Positions 16,079-25,675 of a DNA stretch of 64,000 bases are shown here, piece after piece. The stretch is from Bacteroidota bacterium. GTDB lineage: Bacteria; Bacteroidota; Ignavibacteria; Ignavibacteriales; Melioribacteraceae. Position 1 is the first letter of the stretch; each line of letters begins with the position of its first letter. The translations under genes and the position numbers were made by a program. The notes under the pieces were generated by a model. That model worked only from the letters and a program-made list of their open reading frames with translations. It ran no database searches and was not told the DNA's origin. The stretch is from the NCBI GenBank assembly GCA_018818065.1, contig JAHISV010000005.1:540527-604526 (forward strand), read 5' to 3'.

Positions 16079-17958
16079 TTCTTAATTCTCATATTATCAA
16101 TTGGTAATCTAATTGTAAATGTAGTCCCTTTTTCTGGTTCACTTTCAACACTTATTTTACCTCTATGATTATCAATTATACCCCATACTATAGCTAATCC
16201 CAGTCCGGTACCTTTTTGTCCTTTGGTAGTATAAAAAGGCTCAAAAATATCACTGACCTTTTCTCTTGGAATTCCACAACCGTTATCGGCAAGCTTAATT
16301 TCAACAAAACCCAATCGACCGCCAAGGTCGAAAAATGGCCATCGCTGCCACTTACACTGATATTTTGTGCAGCCAAGTAGTTCACCCATTTCCGGAATCT
16401 GAATAGCATAAACGGCTGTTCTATTATCAGGTCCTTTTTTTATAGGGTCAAGAAGAGAAATTCCGCAAATCGGGCAATGGAACTTAATCTCCTCGTCCTC
16501 GTCAAAGTGTATTCCATAATGGTGCTCGTGTCTTCCGTATATAGGATCCAAATGAATGAATCCCTCGTTGCTTGTAGAGTGGGCTTTTATTTTTATGCTG
16601 GGCATACCATCAATTTTATGATCATCGTCCATTAGATTATGACCCTTGGGACAAACAGCGTTTCTGATTTGAGTTATACCATAAGGCATTAACTCAATTG
16701 TAGATGTTTCAATAGTAATTTTTCCATTACTCTGGTTAATTGCATCAATAGAATTTACAATGAGATTAATAATTACTTGTTGAATCTGATTTGCATCGAG
16801 TGTAATGTCCGGGAGTGATGGATCCAGTTTCTTTTCAAGATTGATATGGCTTATTTTTAGCTGGTTTGTAACAACTGAAATTGCATTATCAATGATGTCG
16901 TTGATGTTTGACTTACCTTTTTTGGGTGTAGACTGTCGGGCAAAATCTAGGAGTCCTTTAACAATTTCACGACTACGTTTTGTTTCCCTAACTATAACCT
17001 CAAGATCCTCCTTCAACTCTTTATTGTCGCCTGCGCGTTTTAGAAGAAAACTACTATAGGTTAAAACACCGGTTAAAGGGTTATTTATTTCGTGTGCAAC
17101 TCCTGCGGCTAAGCGTCCAAGTGAAGCCATCTTGTCAGATTGCACGAGCTGGTTTCTCATCTCTAATAGTTTTTTTGTCATATTGTTAAATGATTTTTTT
17201 AAGACGCTTAGTTCATCTTTGCCTTCCTCTTCGATTTTGAAACTCAGATTGCCAATGGCAACATTGTTGGTAGCCTCTACAAGACTTCTCACCGGTTTAT
17301 CAACCCATCGTCTTACAAAAAACCCAATGATAAAACTGATTCCTAAAATCGCAACAATAACGGAAGACAATAACTCAAGAGTATTTTCACTTAATTGTTG
17401 ATCAACCTCTTTCAAACAAATAATTACATCCAGAACACCTAAAACCTTTTTTTCAGAAGGGTGGGCATGGCAAGCAGCCGTGGAACAAGTCTCCTCGTTG
17501 TAAATGGGATTTATTATTCCCATTACTCTGGCAGAATCAGGATGGAGTTTAAATATTCTTGTTCTGTCTTTTATCGGGAGTTTTTCAAGCGGCTCATTTG
17601 CAGCATGGCATACATAACAACTCTCGGCTTCCTTATCAATTATCTCACCAATATCGAGCGAATCTTTCGAATATATTATTTCGCCCTCTTTATTGAAAAT
17701 TCTAATCTTCTTTATCTGATCATCACTACCAATCGTATTTATTATGTTCAGGATATGCTGGCGGTCGTTAGCCAGCATATCTGTACGTGTGCTGTATTTT
17801 ATTGTTTGTGATAATTGATTAGCATGACGTTCAACTTCCTTTTCTAATCCCTTACTTTGAGATTCTAAATTAAAGTATGTAAAAAGACCAAGTATTATTA
17901 CGGTCGTAGTCCCAACCGCGATAATAAGCTTTATACCTATCTTCTGAAAAAAGTCCAT
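16075..17958 (-). CDS. Sensor histidine kinase with heme-type motifs and Zn-ribbon-like insert
   Basis: 627 residues. Helix 1 (about 8-29) and helix 2 (195-215) bracket a periplasmic sensor carrying CYVCH (114-118) and CSTAACH (158-164, a CX4CH form), both potential covalent heme sites. HAMP follows (216-268), then HisKA with the phospho-acceptor H289 (AAGVAHEINNPLTG). The ATPase domain has its N box (NLIVNSIDAI) at 398-407 and G boxes (LADNGCGIP, GTGLGLAIV), but about 125 residues are inserted between them (424-551), containing CPKGH, CPICG and CX4C plus several histidines, as in a zinc-binding insert. It lies 13 bases after a 13-heme cytochrome and overlaps the first regulator gene. It probably reports the redox state of the cytochrome pool. 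Confidence 0.9.
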   Translation of the reverse strand: MDFFQKIGIKLIIAVGTTTVIILGLFTYFNLESQSKGLEKEVERHANQLSQTIKYSTRTDMLANDRQHILNIINTIGSDDQIKKIRIFNKEGEIIYSKDSLDIGEIIDKEAESCYVCHAANEPLEKLPIKDRTRIFKLHPDSARVMGIINPIYNEETCSTAACHAHPSEKKVLGVLDVIICLKEVDQQLSENTLELLSSVIVAILGISFIIGFFVRRWVDKPVRSLVEATNNVAIGNLSFKIEEEGKDELSVLKKSFNNMTKKLLEMRNQLVQSDKMASLGRLAAGVAHEINNPLTGVLTYSSFLLKRAGDNKELKEDLEVIVRETKRSREIVKGLLDFARQSTPKKGKSNINDIIDNAISVVTNQLKISHINLEKKLDPSLPDITLDANQIQQVIINLIVNSIDAINQSNGKITIETSTIELMPYGITQIRNAVCPKGHNLMDDDHKIDGMPSIKIKAHSTSNEGFIHLDPIYGRHEHHYGIHFDEDEEIKFHCPICGISLLDPIKKGPDNRTAVYAIQIPEMGELLGCTKYQCKWQRWPFFDLGGRLGFVEIKLADNGCGIPREKVSDIFEPFYTTKGQKGTGLGLAIVWGIIDNHRGKISVESEPEKGTTFTIRLPIDNMRIKK

Positions 17959-17971
17959 ATGAAGCCAGTAT

Positions 17972-19075
17972 TTATTTAGTTAATGTACCCGGCATAAAAT
18001 CTGGGTATTCTATATCGTCATGACAATTTCCACAAGATGGTTTTGTGAAATTATCATCAATATGGCAATCAGCACATTCATTTTCAAGGTGAATCTCGTC
18101 CAGCCTTAATCCTGTTATCGCATGATCAAAGTTTTCTGAAGACCAGCTATCATGACAGTTACTGCATTTGGATTTTAAACCTGTAAAAACACCTTTCTTT
18201 TGATGACATGAACTACAACTTAATTTGCTGTGCAATTTGTTCAACTGCCAGCCTGTTCGTTGTCCATGATCAAATCCTGGTTTTTCCTTTTGTGCATGAC
18301 AACTGGAACAATTATTATCTGTGTCGTGGCATGAAGCACAATTTTCGTGAGTTTCGTGTACCATTTTAGATTTTAATTTATCGGGATTCTTATCATGACA
18401 CTTGATACAGCTTTCCTGAGAGTGACAGGATTGACATTCGAGTCCAAATAAATCTACATGTTCCTTGTGATTAAAAGTAACAATTTTACCATTTGCATAT
18501 TCAGTGTTAATAACCATTCTCTCTGGAGTTTTAATTTCCGGGTGAACAGTTTTAGGCATTGGTTTTGTATCAATGTTCGAAGGTTTACCTTCATTCATGG
18601 CGTGGCATGAAACACAATTGATTTCATGAGACCACCCTCTATGACAATCAATGCACTGGCGATGGTATGCTGCTTTCAAGTCGGGTTTTGAAATATCTTC
18701 ACGTTTCCTTCCGGTTTCATGGCATTCAATACAGGTAAGGATTCTACCGGGAGGATTATAGTGATGACAGGTCTGACATCCGCCTGCAAGATGGGACATT
18801 TCAGCATGTAATTGATGAGTGAAATGAACAGGTTGATATATATTTTCAATTTTTTCAAATCTGTTAATCAGAATATTTTCAGGCGCCTCTTTTGCCGAAT
18901 GTTTAACAGAAACAAGGTACTCGCGAATGCACTCACGTACGCATGGATTATTTTTTGTAGGCACCTCGCATGTATGACACGTGGAGCATTGTAGCTCCTG
19001 GGTAACAAAATGTGGTTTCTCCTGAGCGAAAAGACCAGTGCTTAATATTATTATAATCATTGATATAATTTTCAT
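17972..19075 (-). CDS. 13-heme c-type cytochrome subunit of a HybA/HybB-type complex
   Basis: 367 residues with a short signal peptide (ending TGLFAQ). I count 13 CXXCH motifs, from CSTCH near residue 30 to CGNCH near 350, plus an extra non-heme cysteine set (CHTCEVP...CVREC) after the first motif. FTHQLH, FNHKEH and similar histidines look like distal heme ligands. Its ATG overlaps the stop of the NrfD-like gene (ATGA), and the Fe-S gene precedes that, so the three encode one inner-membrane complex: quinol oxidation in the NrfD-like subunit, electrons through Fe-S clusters and these hemes to the periplasm. The composition resembles Cbc, Hmc or Qrc complexes, without the molybdopterin-like subunit of Qrc. 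Confidence 0.88.
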   Translation of the reverse strand: MKIISMIIIILSTGLFAQEKPHFVTQELQCSTCHTCEVPTKNNPCVRECIREYLVSVKHSAKEAPENILINRFEKIENIYQPVHFTHQLHAEMSHLAGGCQTCHHYNPPGRILTCIECHETGRKREDISKPDLKAAYHRQCIDCHRGWSHEINCVSCHAMNEGKPSNIDTKPMPKTVHPEIKTPERMVINTEYANGKIVTFNHKEHVDLFGLECQSCHSQESCIKCHDKNPDKLKSKMVHETHENCASCHDTDNNCSSCHAQKEKPGFDHGQRTGWQLNKLHSKLSCSSCHQKKGVFTGLKSKCSNCHDSWSSENFDHAITGLRLDEIHLENECADCHIDDNFTKPSCGNCHDDIEYPDFMPGTLTK

Positions 19076-20313
19076 CTTAATATCCCCCTAATAGCATATT
19101 TGGTTTTGGCTGACTTTTCTTCCGTTGGTACGCTAATAACCGGGAATATCATAACAAAGGCTCTGTAGAGCAGAACTTCTAGTGCTACGAAACCAAGAGT
19201 GACAGAGATTTCCCCGATGGAAGGAAAATATGAATAATCCGCGTAAGGAGGAGTATAAGCTGTAATAAAAGTATTAAAACGATTCATGAATACGCCAAAG
19301 ATGACCAGAGAGGAAGCAATGAATAGCATGTTTGGTGATTTTCTGACCTCCTTAGACATGAATAATCTTAGTGGTAAGACGAACCCAACAATTAGTTCGA
19401 TTGAGAACATGATGCTGACTGAAGAAAATTCTGCCAGATATACATAAGCTTCTCTTATTAATATGTCAACACTTCTGATGATAATAAAAACACCAAGAAG
19501 CGGTGGCATCATTTCACTAAGTTTTTCCAGAATATGAGTTTCAGGCTTTAGTCTAAAGGCTCTTGAAGAAATAACAGATTCGAACATAACCATAGGAAAA
19601 CCAACGCCGATAGCTGAAACAAGATAAAGCAAAGGCAGTATTGGTGTTTGCCAAAGCGGGTGCATTTTATCTCCCGCGATAATCATCAAAGTGCCAAGTG
19701 AAGATTGATGCAAGCAAGATAGCACGACACCAGTTATTATAAATACGAACATGAATTTTGATAATGTTCTGTCCAGTATTCGTAAACCTTTATCAATCAC
19801 ATTGTTAAGTTTTGAAAGTATTCCGGGTAAATTCACATGACCAATAAATCTTTCCGTAACTATGGGAAGAAACTCAATGTACAGAACTGTAAGGTACATC
19901 ATAACACAAATGCCAACTTCAAACAGCGCTGAATTTCCATTCCAGTAAATCAAAGCGTGCCATATATAATACCATCTACCAATATCGATAGATACACTTG
20001 CGGCGGCAAAAGTATAGCCAAGAAGAGCAGTTAAAAGCGCGGGTCTCACTATAGTTTCATATTCTTCTTTATGGAAGATATGGGCAAGAGCTGCAGTAGT
20101 AAAACCACCGGCAGCAAGGGCAACACCCAAGGCAACATCAAGTCCAATCCAAATACCCCAGGGGTATTGATTGTCAAGGTTAGTTATTGCCCCGATTCCG
20201 AAAACGAATCTTCCCAGTACAAAGGCAATCCCCACTAGTGCGAAAATTGTAATTACAATTACACCGGGAGTAAAAAATTTATACTTCATAGGTTTTGGTA
20301 ATAATATGCTCAT
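19072..20313 (-). CDS. HybB/NrfD-family integral membrane quinone-reacting subunit
   Basis: 413 residues with about ten membrane helices. The N-terminal third (FFTPGVIVITIFALVGIAFV, YPWGIWIGLDVALGVALAAG, FTTAALAHIF) is typical of the HybB branch of NrfD-like proteins, which bind menaquinol and carry no heme. A CGGAG seven bases before the ATG gives a good start, two codons after the Fe-S gene stop. The 3' end overlaps the 13-heme gene by four bases. The role is inner-membrane menaquinol oxidation, passing electrons to the periplasmic Fe-S partner. No unusual feature was seen. Confidence 0.9.
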   Translation of the reverse strand: MSILLPKPMKYKFFTPGVIVITIFALVGIAFVLGRFVFGIGAITNLDNQYPWGIWIGLDVALGVALAAGGFTTAALAHIFHKEEYETIVRPALLTALLGYTFAAASVSIDIGRWYYIWHALIYWNGNSALFEVGICVMMYLTVLYIEFLPIVTERFIGHVNLPGILSKLNNVIDKGLRILDRTLSKFMFVFIITGVVLSCLHQSSLGTLMIIAGDKMHPLWQTPILPLLYLVSAIGVGFPMVMFESVISSRAFRLKPETHILEKLSEMMPPLLGVFIIIRSVDILIREAYVYLAEFSSVSIMFSIELIVGFVLPLRLFMSKEVRKSPNMLFIASSLVIFGVFMNRFNTFITAYTPPYADYSYFPSIGEISVTLGFVALEVLLYRAFVMIFPVISVPTEEKSAKTKYAIRGILR

Positions 20314-20316
20314 GAA

Positions 20317-21222
20317 TTACTCCGTATCAGGTTCGGATTTTGATTTATTTTTATTTAACCACATTATTCCACCCAACAAGGCAAACAGAGATGCCGGAGG
20401 AACGAAGTATGAAAAGATTCCATGCTGGATTGCTTCGGAAACACCAGGAGCTGCTTTAGTGGACAGCTTAGGGAATTTAAGTTTGTCGAAATCCATGCCT
20501 GCCAAATACATCCAGGAAGTACCACCAACTTCATGTTCACCCAGTATGTGTTCTTTATAACGCTCGGGATACAGATTAATTCTTTTTTTAGCCAGCTTTA
20601 GAAGTTCACTCCTTTTTCCATAAGTAACGGCTTCAACGGGGCATATCTCCACGCAAGCTGGTAAAAGTGCCTCTTTTGTCCTTTCAAAACAGAAGTCGCA
20701 TTTTGTAATATCAGGCTGTAAAGCCTTATGATACTCAAAAGTTGGAATCTGAAAAGGACAAGCAACCATGCAAAATCGGCAACCGATACATTTGTCAGTA
20801 TCCCAAATGACTGAACCGTTTTCCTGCTTAGTCATGGCGCCGACAATACAGGCTGATACGCAAGCAGGTTCATTACAATGCATGCACTGAACCTTTACAT
20901 CGTAAGGTTTTGATTCAGCGGTTGGATTACGGAATTCATTGACCACCGTTAACGAAGTGTGATCTGGTCGCCGATAGTTTTCGAAGGCTGATCGGTTGTC
21001 ATAGTCTTCGATGGGTTTCGTATCAATATTATGGGCTTTTTTGCATGCCCATTCACATTTCCTGCAGCCAATACACACAGTAGTATCGACTAAAACTCCC
21101 ATCGGGTCTATCGATGAGGTTGGATTTCCGCTTGCAAAGAGTTTGGTTGCGCTTGCACCAACCAGAGCAGTTGCAGAAATTGTCGTAATTTTTAGAAAAT
21201 CTCTTCTGGATTGATTTTTCAT
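20317..21222 (-). CDS. HybA-like Tat-exported 4Fe-4S electron transfer subunit
   Basis: 301 residues from the ATG at 21222 (AGGA seven bases upstream; the TTG at 21228 is less likely). The N-terminus has a twin-arginine signal, SRRDFLK followed by a hydrophobic stretch to KLFASG. Four cysteine groups follow the HybA/DmsB pattern: CIGCRKCEWAC, CMHCNEPACVSAC, CIGCRFCMVACPF and CDFCFER...CVEICP, enough for four [4Fe-4S] clusters. A C-terminal helix (about 270-290) anchors the protein to the membrane, as in HybA. It is the first gene of a six-gene unit that runs through NrfD-like, cytochrome, kinase and two regulators. A TTGACA/TATTTT promoter lies about 145 bases upstream. Confidence 0.92.
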   Translation of the reverse strand: MKNQSRRDFLKITTISATALVGASATKLFASGNPTSSIDPMGVLVDTTVCIGCRKCEWACKKAHNIDTKPIEDYDNRSAFENYRRPDHTSLTVVNEFRNPTAESKPYDVKVQCMHCNEPACVSACIVGAMTKQENGSVIWDTDKCIGCRFCMVACPFQIPTFEYHKALQPDITKCDFCFERTKEALLPACVEICPVEAVTYGKRSELLKLAKKRINLYPERYKEHILGEHEVGGTSWMYLAGMDFDKLKFPKLSTKAAPGVSEAIQHGIFSYFVPPASLFALLGGIMWLNKNKSKSEPDTE

Positions 21223-21558
21223 ATTCAATTCCTAATAGGATAATAATATAAGAACATCTTTTTGTCTCTTTATTTTCAAAAAAGTTAAATCTTTGCTAAT
21301 AATATCTATATTCAGAGCATTTTCGACAAAATGATAAACGGACATCTTAATACCATTAACCACAAAATATTCATTTGGAAGGTATTTGTCAATATAAAAC
21401 AATATTTATTGATTGATGCTTTTTGAACATAAATGAGATAAATCTGATTGTTGAATTAACAAGCATTCGAAAATAAATTTTACAATGAGCAAAAAAAATG
21501 GTAGTTTTACCCCCAATTTTAACCTTCAAAAAAATCTTACCATGATGAGAGCAAATAG
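21223..21558. other. 336-base divergent promoter region
   Basis: AT-rich gap between the HybA-like operon (leftward) and the aromatic-amino-acid fusion gene (rightward). It contains the leftward promoter listed separately. A six-codon open frame MMRANR overlaps the start of the rightward gene but has no aromatic codons, so I do not read it as an attenuator leader. I see no terminator or RNA gene in it. Confidence 0.6.
21364..21392 (-). promoter_or_regulatory. Sigma-70-type promoter for the HybA-like operon
   Basis: On the minus strand TTGACA (21392-21387) and TATTTT (21369-21364) are separated by exactly 17 bases. The same pair of hexamers and spacing occurs at the tetR promoter (42381-42409). 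The leader to the ATG at 21222 would be about 135 bases. Confidence 0.45.
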
Positions 21559-23631
21559 ATGAGTGAAAAGGAACAGAACAATCCCGAAAAGGGAATGGAC
21601 CAACTCAGAAGTAAAATAAATGAAGTAGATGAAAAGCTCGTTTTACTTTTGGGTGAAAGGAGAAATCTTAGCAAAGAAGTTATAAAAGCGAAGGATCTTG
21701 ATAATCTTCCTGTTCGCGATATGAAACGCGAATCTGAACTTTTGAATAGAATTATTGATGCGGGAAAGACTCAGGGACTTGATACTCACTATGTAACGAA
21801 GGTTTTCCATGAAGTAATAGAAGACTCAGTAAGGCTGCAACAGAACTTTCTTCTAAATAAATCAAACAAACCTTTGGAAGAACGTAGTTCTATCAGAATA
21901 GCAATCCAGGGTATTGAGGGAGCATATAGTTTTCTGGCAGCAAACAAGTTTTTTGCACATTCAGATGAAGAGCTTGAATTCGTTAGTAAACACCGTTTTG
22001 AGGAAGTTGTACGGGCAGTTGAAAAAGGAGAAGCTGATTACGCAATGTTGCCCATTGAAAACACTACTTCCGGTGGGATAAACGAAGTTTACGATCTTCT
22101 GCTCCATACAACTCTTTCTATTATTGGTGAAGAAATCTTTCATGTGAAGCATTGTCTTGTTGGCACCGAGGAAATTTCACTCAATAAAATAACAAAAGTT
22201 TATGCTCATTATCAGGCAGCGGCTCAGTGCAGTAAATTTCTTGATTCTCTTCCGAATTGTAAAGTTGAATTTTTTGCAGATACCGCAATGTCGGTTCAAA
22301 AGATAAAAGAGGTAGGGGATTCTCATTTTGCAGCGATCTCAAGTGAAGAAGCCGCCAATTTGTTTGATGTTCCGATTTTGAAGAAAAACATTGCCAATCA
22401 GACTGAAAATTTTACCAGATTCCTGGTCGTTTCAAGAAATCCAGTAAAAGTTGATGAGAGAATTAAATCAAAAACTTCTCTGGTCCTGGCTACCGAACAT
22501 TCCCCCGGCTCACTTGTAAGGGCATTAATGTCATTTCAGACTTATGGTTTGAACATGACCAAGCTGGAATCCCGACCAATTCTTGGTAATCCTTTTGAAG
22601 AGATGTTTTACCTGGATTTTGAGGGAAATGTTGAAGATGAAAACGTATTAATGATGTTGGATGAATTAAAACGGCACACAAGATTTTTTAAGATATTAGG
22701 AACATACCCCGAACAGGAACTGGTATCGGCTAAACCCGCTATTAAAAAATATACACCTGAGGAATTAAAAATTTCAAAGGAAAATATTGCCTCAAAAGAT
22801 GAGAAAGACAGCCCTACCGGAGTCAAAAAAACGAAAGCTAAAAGTTACAAACTTGCCAGCAGAGATTTTAAACCTGAAGACACAATAATTAAAGTTAAGG
22901 ATATTGTCATCGGCGGAGACACTTTTGTGGTGATGGCCGGACCCTGCTCAGTTGAATCTGAAAACCAGATTTTTTCCTGTGCTCAAGAGGTAAAAAATAA
23001 CGGCGCTCATATTTTGCGTGGTGGCTGCTTCAAACCCCGTACTTCACCCTATAGTTTTCAGGGACTGGGAAATGAAGGTCTGAAAATGATGAGTGAAGCT
23101 GGTAAAAGTTTCGATCTCCCTATAATAACAGAAATTTTATCAATAGATCAAATTCAAGATGTCGTTAAATACTCTGACATGCTGCAGATTGGTGCACGTA
23201 ACATGCAGAATTTTTCTCTTTTGAAGGAAGTAGGCAAGACTCACAAGCCAATTCTTCTTAAACGTGGGATGATGTCCTCGATCAGTGAATTACTTAATGC
23301 CGCAGAACATATTATGTCGCAGGGTAATCAGCAGGTTATTTTATGCGAGCGTGGAATAAGAACCTTTGAAACAGCTACAAGAAACACTTTAGACTTGAGC
23401 GCTGTGCTTGTTATAAAAGAATTGTCGCACTTACCGGTTATTGTTGATCCATCTCATGCTGTTGGTTTTCGTGATAAAGTAATACCATTAGCTAAAGCAG
23501 CAAAAGTTGTTGGTGCTCATGGTGTGATGGTTGAGTTTCATCCGGAACCTGAAAAAGCCTTAAGCGATGGTGAACAATCTTTATACTTTTATCAGTTCGA
23601 AGAGATGATGAAAGAGTTAAACTCAATTTAA
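21559..23631 (+). CDS. Chorismate mutase / prephenate dehydratase / DAHP synthase triple fusion
   Basis: 690 residues joining three steps of aromatic amino acid synthesis. Residues 12-98 form an AroQ chorismate mutase ([20 protein letters not shown]). Residues 111-295 form prephenate dehydratase ([23 protein letters not shown], and the catalytic NFTRF). Residues 306-385 form an ACT domain with the GSLV and LESRP Phe-binding motifs. After a charged linker (about 395-440), residues 445-688 form a type I-beta DAHP synthase ([42 protein letters not shown]). Phenylalanine binding to ACT could therefore control both pathway entry and the Phe branch in one chain. The gene overlaps the convergent neighbour's 3' end by nine bases. 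Confidence 0.95.
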   Translation: MSEKEQNNPEKGMDQLRSKINEVDEKLVLLLGERRNLSKEVIKAKDLDNLPVRDMKRESELLNRIIDAGKTQGLDTHYVTKVFHEVIEDSVRLQQNFLLNKSNKPLEERSSIRIAIQGIEGAYSFLAANKFFAHSDEELEFVSKHRFEEVVRAVEKGEADYAMLPIENTTSGGINEVYDLLLHTTLSIIGEEIFHVKHCLVGTEEISLNKITKVYAHYQAAAQCSKFLDSLPNCKVEFFADTAMSVQKIKEVGDSHFAAISSEEAANLFDVPILKKNIANQTENFTRFLVVSRNPVKVDERIKSKTSLVLATEHSPGSLVRALMSFQTYGLNMTKLESRPILGNPFEEMFYLDFEGNVEDENVLMMLDELKRHTRFFKILGTYPEQELVSAKPAIKKYTPEELKISKENIASKDEKDSPTGVKKTKAKSYKLASRDFKPEDTIIKVKDIVIGGDTFVVMAGPCSVESENQIFSCAQEVKNNGAHILRGGCFKPRTSPYSFQGLGNEGLKMMSEAGKSFDLPIITEILSIDQIQDVVKYSDMLQIGARNMQNFSLLKEVGKTHKPILLKRGMMSSISELLNAAEHIMSQGNQQVILCERGIRTFETATRNTLDLSAVLVIKELSHLPVIVDPSHAVGFRDKVIPLAKAAKVVGAHGVMVEFHPEPEKALSDGEQSLYFYQFEEMMKELNSI

Positions 23632-24174
23632 AAAGAAGTATTGTGTTTGAATACAATATGTATTGAAAGAAGCGGTTGTGTTTGTAACAGTTAGTCCAAA
23701 GTGGGAACCAACTGAAATGACCAGGGGAAGATAATTGACAGATTTGAGGTCAAGCCCAATTGCGAACCAACCGCTTACTCCATAATCCCATTCATTAATG
23801 TCACTATAGCTTCTATCATTTAGTGCTAGTGGGCCCAGTCCTTCCTCAAGCAGAAAAACCTTTGAAAGAAGTTGCCTGAAAATAATCTTTAGTGAAAATG
23901 CCTGCATGGTTGGGTAATATCTTTTTGGGTTGTTATCCGGGAATAGATATTCCAGTTTTCTCGTATAGCTATAATCAAACCGAAAATCAACTTCGTTCCA
24001 AAAGCTTGGTGAAAGCTCGACAAAACCGATAAGGATGAAACTTGTCTGAGTAGGAGAATTCCCCTTCATGTTCCCAATCCCTCCCGCAATACCAATGCTC
24101 AAGGAGTTGATCTGTCCACTACTGTTTATGGAAAAAATTAAAAGAAAAAGAATTATTGATAAGTGTTTATTCAT
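23623..24174 (-). CDS. Exported hypothetical protein, probable small beta-barrel
   Basis: 183 residues with a signal peptide ([18 protein letters not shown]). The mature part alternates hydrophobic and polar residues in strand-like blocks ([44 protein letters not shown]) and ends with the aromatic segment QTQYFFLN, as outer-membrane barrels often do. I do not recognise a family. It overlaps the end of the aromatic fusion gene by nine bases in convergent orientation. Confidence 0.65.
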   Translation of the reverse strand: MNKHLSIILFLLIFSINSSGQINSLSIGIAGGIGNMKGNSPTQTSFILIGFVELSPSFWNEVDFRFDYSYTRKLEYLFPDNNPKRYYPTMQAFSLKIIFRQLLSKVFLLEEGLGPLALNDRSYSDINEWDYGVSGWFAIGLDLKSVNYLPLVISVGSHFGLTVTNTTASFNTYCIQTQYFFLN

Positions 24175-24306
24175 GATATTAATAATAAATAAAAAATGAG
24201 TTTTTAGGAAAGTAAAATTTTTGGGGTATTTTTTTTATTAAAATAGTCTCATTATTTGGAAAATAAATCAACCGGAAGGGTGTTGTTGTTTTTAAACGTT
24301 TTCAGG

Positions 24307-24339
24307 AAATAGACCGGACAACTTGCCCGGTCTATTTTT
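24307..24339. terminator. Bidirectional hairpin terminator
   Basis: Perfect 11-base stem AAATAGACCGG/CCGGTCTATTT with a 9-base loop. Five T residues follow on the plus strand, and on the minus strand the stem itself ends in TTT. It lies 20 bases after the stop of the minus-strand gene at 24359. Confidence 0.75.
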
Positions 24340-24358
24340 ATATAATCTTAAACAACTA

Positions 24359-25492
24359 TTAAATTGCAATCTTAAGCTGAAAATCAATACCACGCTCGCG
24401 CATCGCGTTCAGGATGTATTCTACACATTTTGTGTCTTTTCCAATTTCTTCGGGAACAATTAGCCCCTTTGTTGAAAATACACCTTCAGAGACCATTCTT
24501 GTAACAACGGCAGCAGTATAACCTGTAGTTCTTGCCATAGAATGAATGTTGGAAACTTCATCATATTTGTCAATCATATCATAGGTGTAACGTACGGACT
24601 TGTCATTTTTAACGCCTGTGGCTTCAACCTTGAAAACTGTCAGATCTTTAACGCCATTTTTCATCTCCCAATGAGGGAAGAGTATTTTTGAAGTGAAATC
24701 AATCGGTCTTATTTTACTTCCATTAATCATAATTTCTTCTTCACTAAAAAACCCGGAATCTTTTAGAAGTTGAATTTTTTCGATATGTCCTTTGTACCTT
24801 AAGGTTTGTTCTTTCATGTCGGGCACTTTTATGGTATATATTAGAGATCTTAATCCATCTGTATTAAATGCTTCCAGCATGCCAGCCTCGCCAAATTCAA
24901 TTAACTCTGGTTCTGTAAGTGCAGGTCTGGTTACTATTTCGCCATTTTCAACAAATCTGGCAGGACGTACATATTCATTAATAACATCTTCGGGAGCGAA
25001 GCCTGCTTTGTATTCCCAAGGTAAAACTTTTTTCTCAGGTATGCCGCCAACGTAAATTCTTATCTTGCTGGTTTTATCAAGTATATTTACCAGATAGCCT
25101 GTAAGTATATTACTCATGCCCGGTGCAATGCCACAATCAACAATTGCGGTAACGTTCATCTCCTTTGCCAACTCACTCAATTGGAATGGATCTTCTTCGA
25201 AGAAAGAAATATCAATAACGTTCCTTCCAGCTTCTATTACAGCCTTTGTAGTGTTAAATCCCATATCACTTGGTAAAGCATTTATAACGAAATCAAAATC
25301 TTTTACAAAATTTTTAACTCCCTCGCTTGTTGATAGATCAGCTACTTTTTTAGCTATTTCAGCATGGTTCGCGAGTTTCGCAAATTGGTTTTCGTTATAA
25401 TCGACTGCTGTAACTTCAAATTTATTCTCTTTTGCCAAATCCATTGATATGGCGGAACCGACTAGTCCTGTGCCTAATACACAAATTTTCAT
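24359..25492 (-). CDS. Saccharopine dehydrogenase-family oxidoreductase
   Basis: 377 residues. The N-terminus is a Rossmann fold (MKICVLGTGLVGSAISMDLA, GxGxxG) followed by VINALPSDMGFNTTKAVIE and IVDCGIAPGMSNILTGYLV, which place it in the saccharopine dehydrogenase / carboxynorspermidine-synthase-like family. Family members use NAD(P)H on amino-acid adducts in lysine or polyamine metabolism. I cannot choose the substrate from sequence. TGGAG five bases upstream supports the ATG at 25492. It stands alone, with a terminator close behind. Confidence 0.82.
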   Translation of the reverse strand: MKICVLGTGLVGSAISMDLAKENKFEVTAVDYNENQFAKLANHAEIAKKVADLSTSEGVKNFVKDFDFVINALPSDMGFNTTKAVIEAGRNVIDISFFEEDPFQLSELAKEMNVTAIVDCGIAPGMSNILTGYLVNILDKTSKIRIYVGGIPEKKVLPWEYKAGFAPEDVINEYVRPARFVENGEIVTRPALTEPELIEFGEAGMLEAFNTDGLRSLIYTIKVPDMKEQTLRYKGHIEKIQLLKDSGFFSEEEIMINGSKIRPIDFTSKILFPHWEMKNGVKDLTVFKVEATGVKNDKSVRYTYDMIDKYDEVSNIHSMARTTGYTAAVVTRMVSEGVFSTKGLIVPEEIGKDTKCVEYILNAMRERGIDFQLKIAI

Positions 25493-25675
25493 TGTAACTC
25501 CATTAGTTAAAATTAGTAAAATTATATGGCGGAATTGGAGTGTAGTATTATAAGCCGTTAAATCGGTTCAAGAAGGATATTGTTGAATCGAGCAAATTTA
25601 TTGCAGGTATTATATTTATACATAAATGCATGAAGTAAACATAGAGAATTATGGAATAAATATTTCAAAAAAGTG

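Noticed and set aside
21543-21562. Six-codon open frame MMRANR before the aromatic fusion gene as a leader peptide
   Set aside because: No Phe, Tyr or Trp codons and no attenuator hairpins in the gap, so amino-acid-dependent attenuation is not supported.
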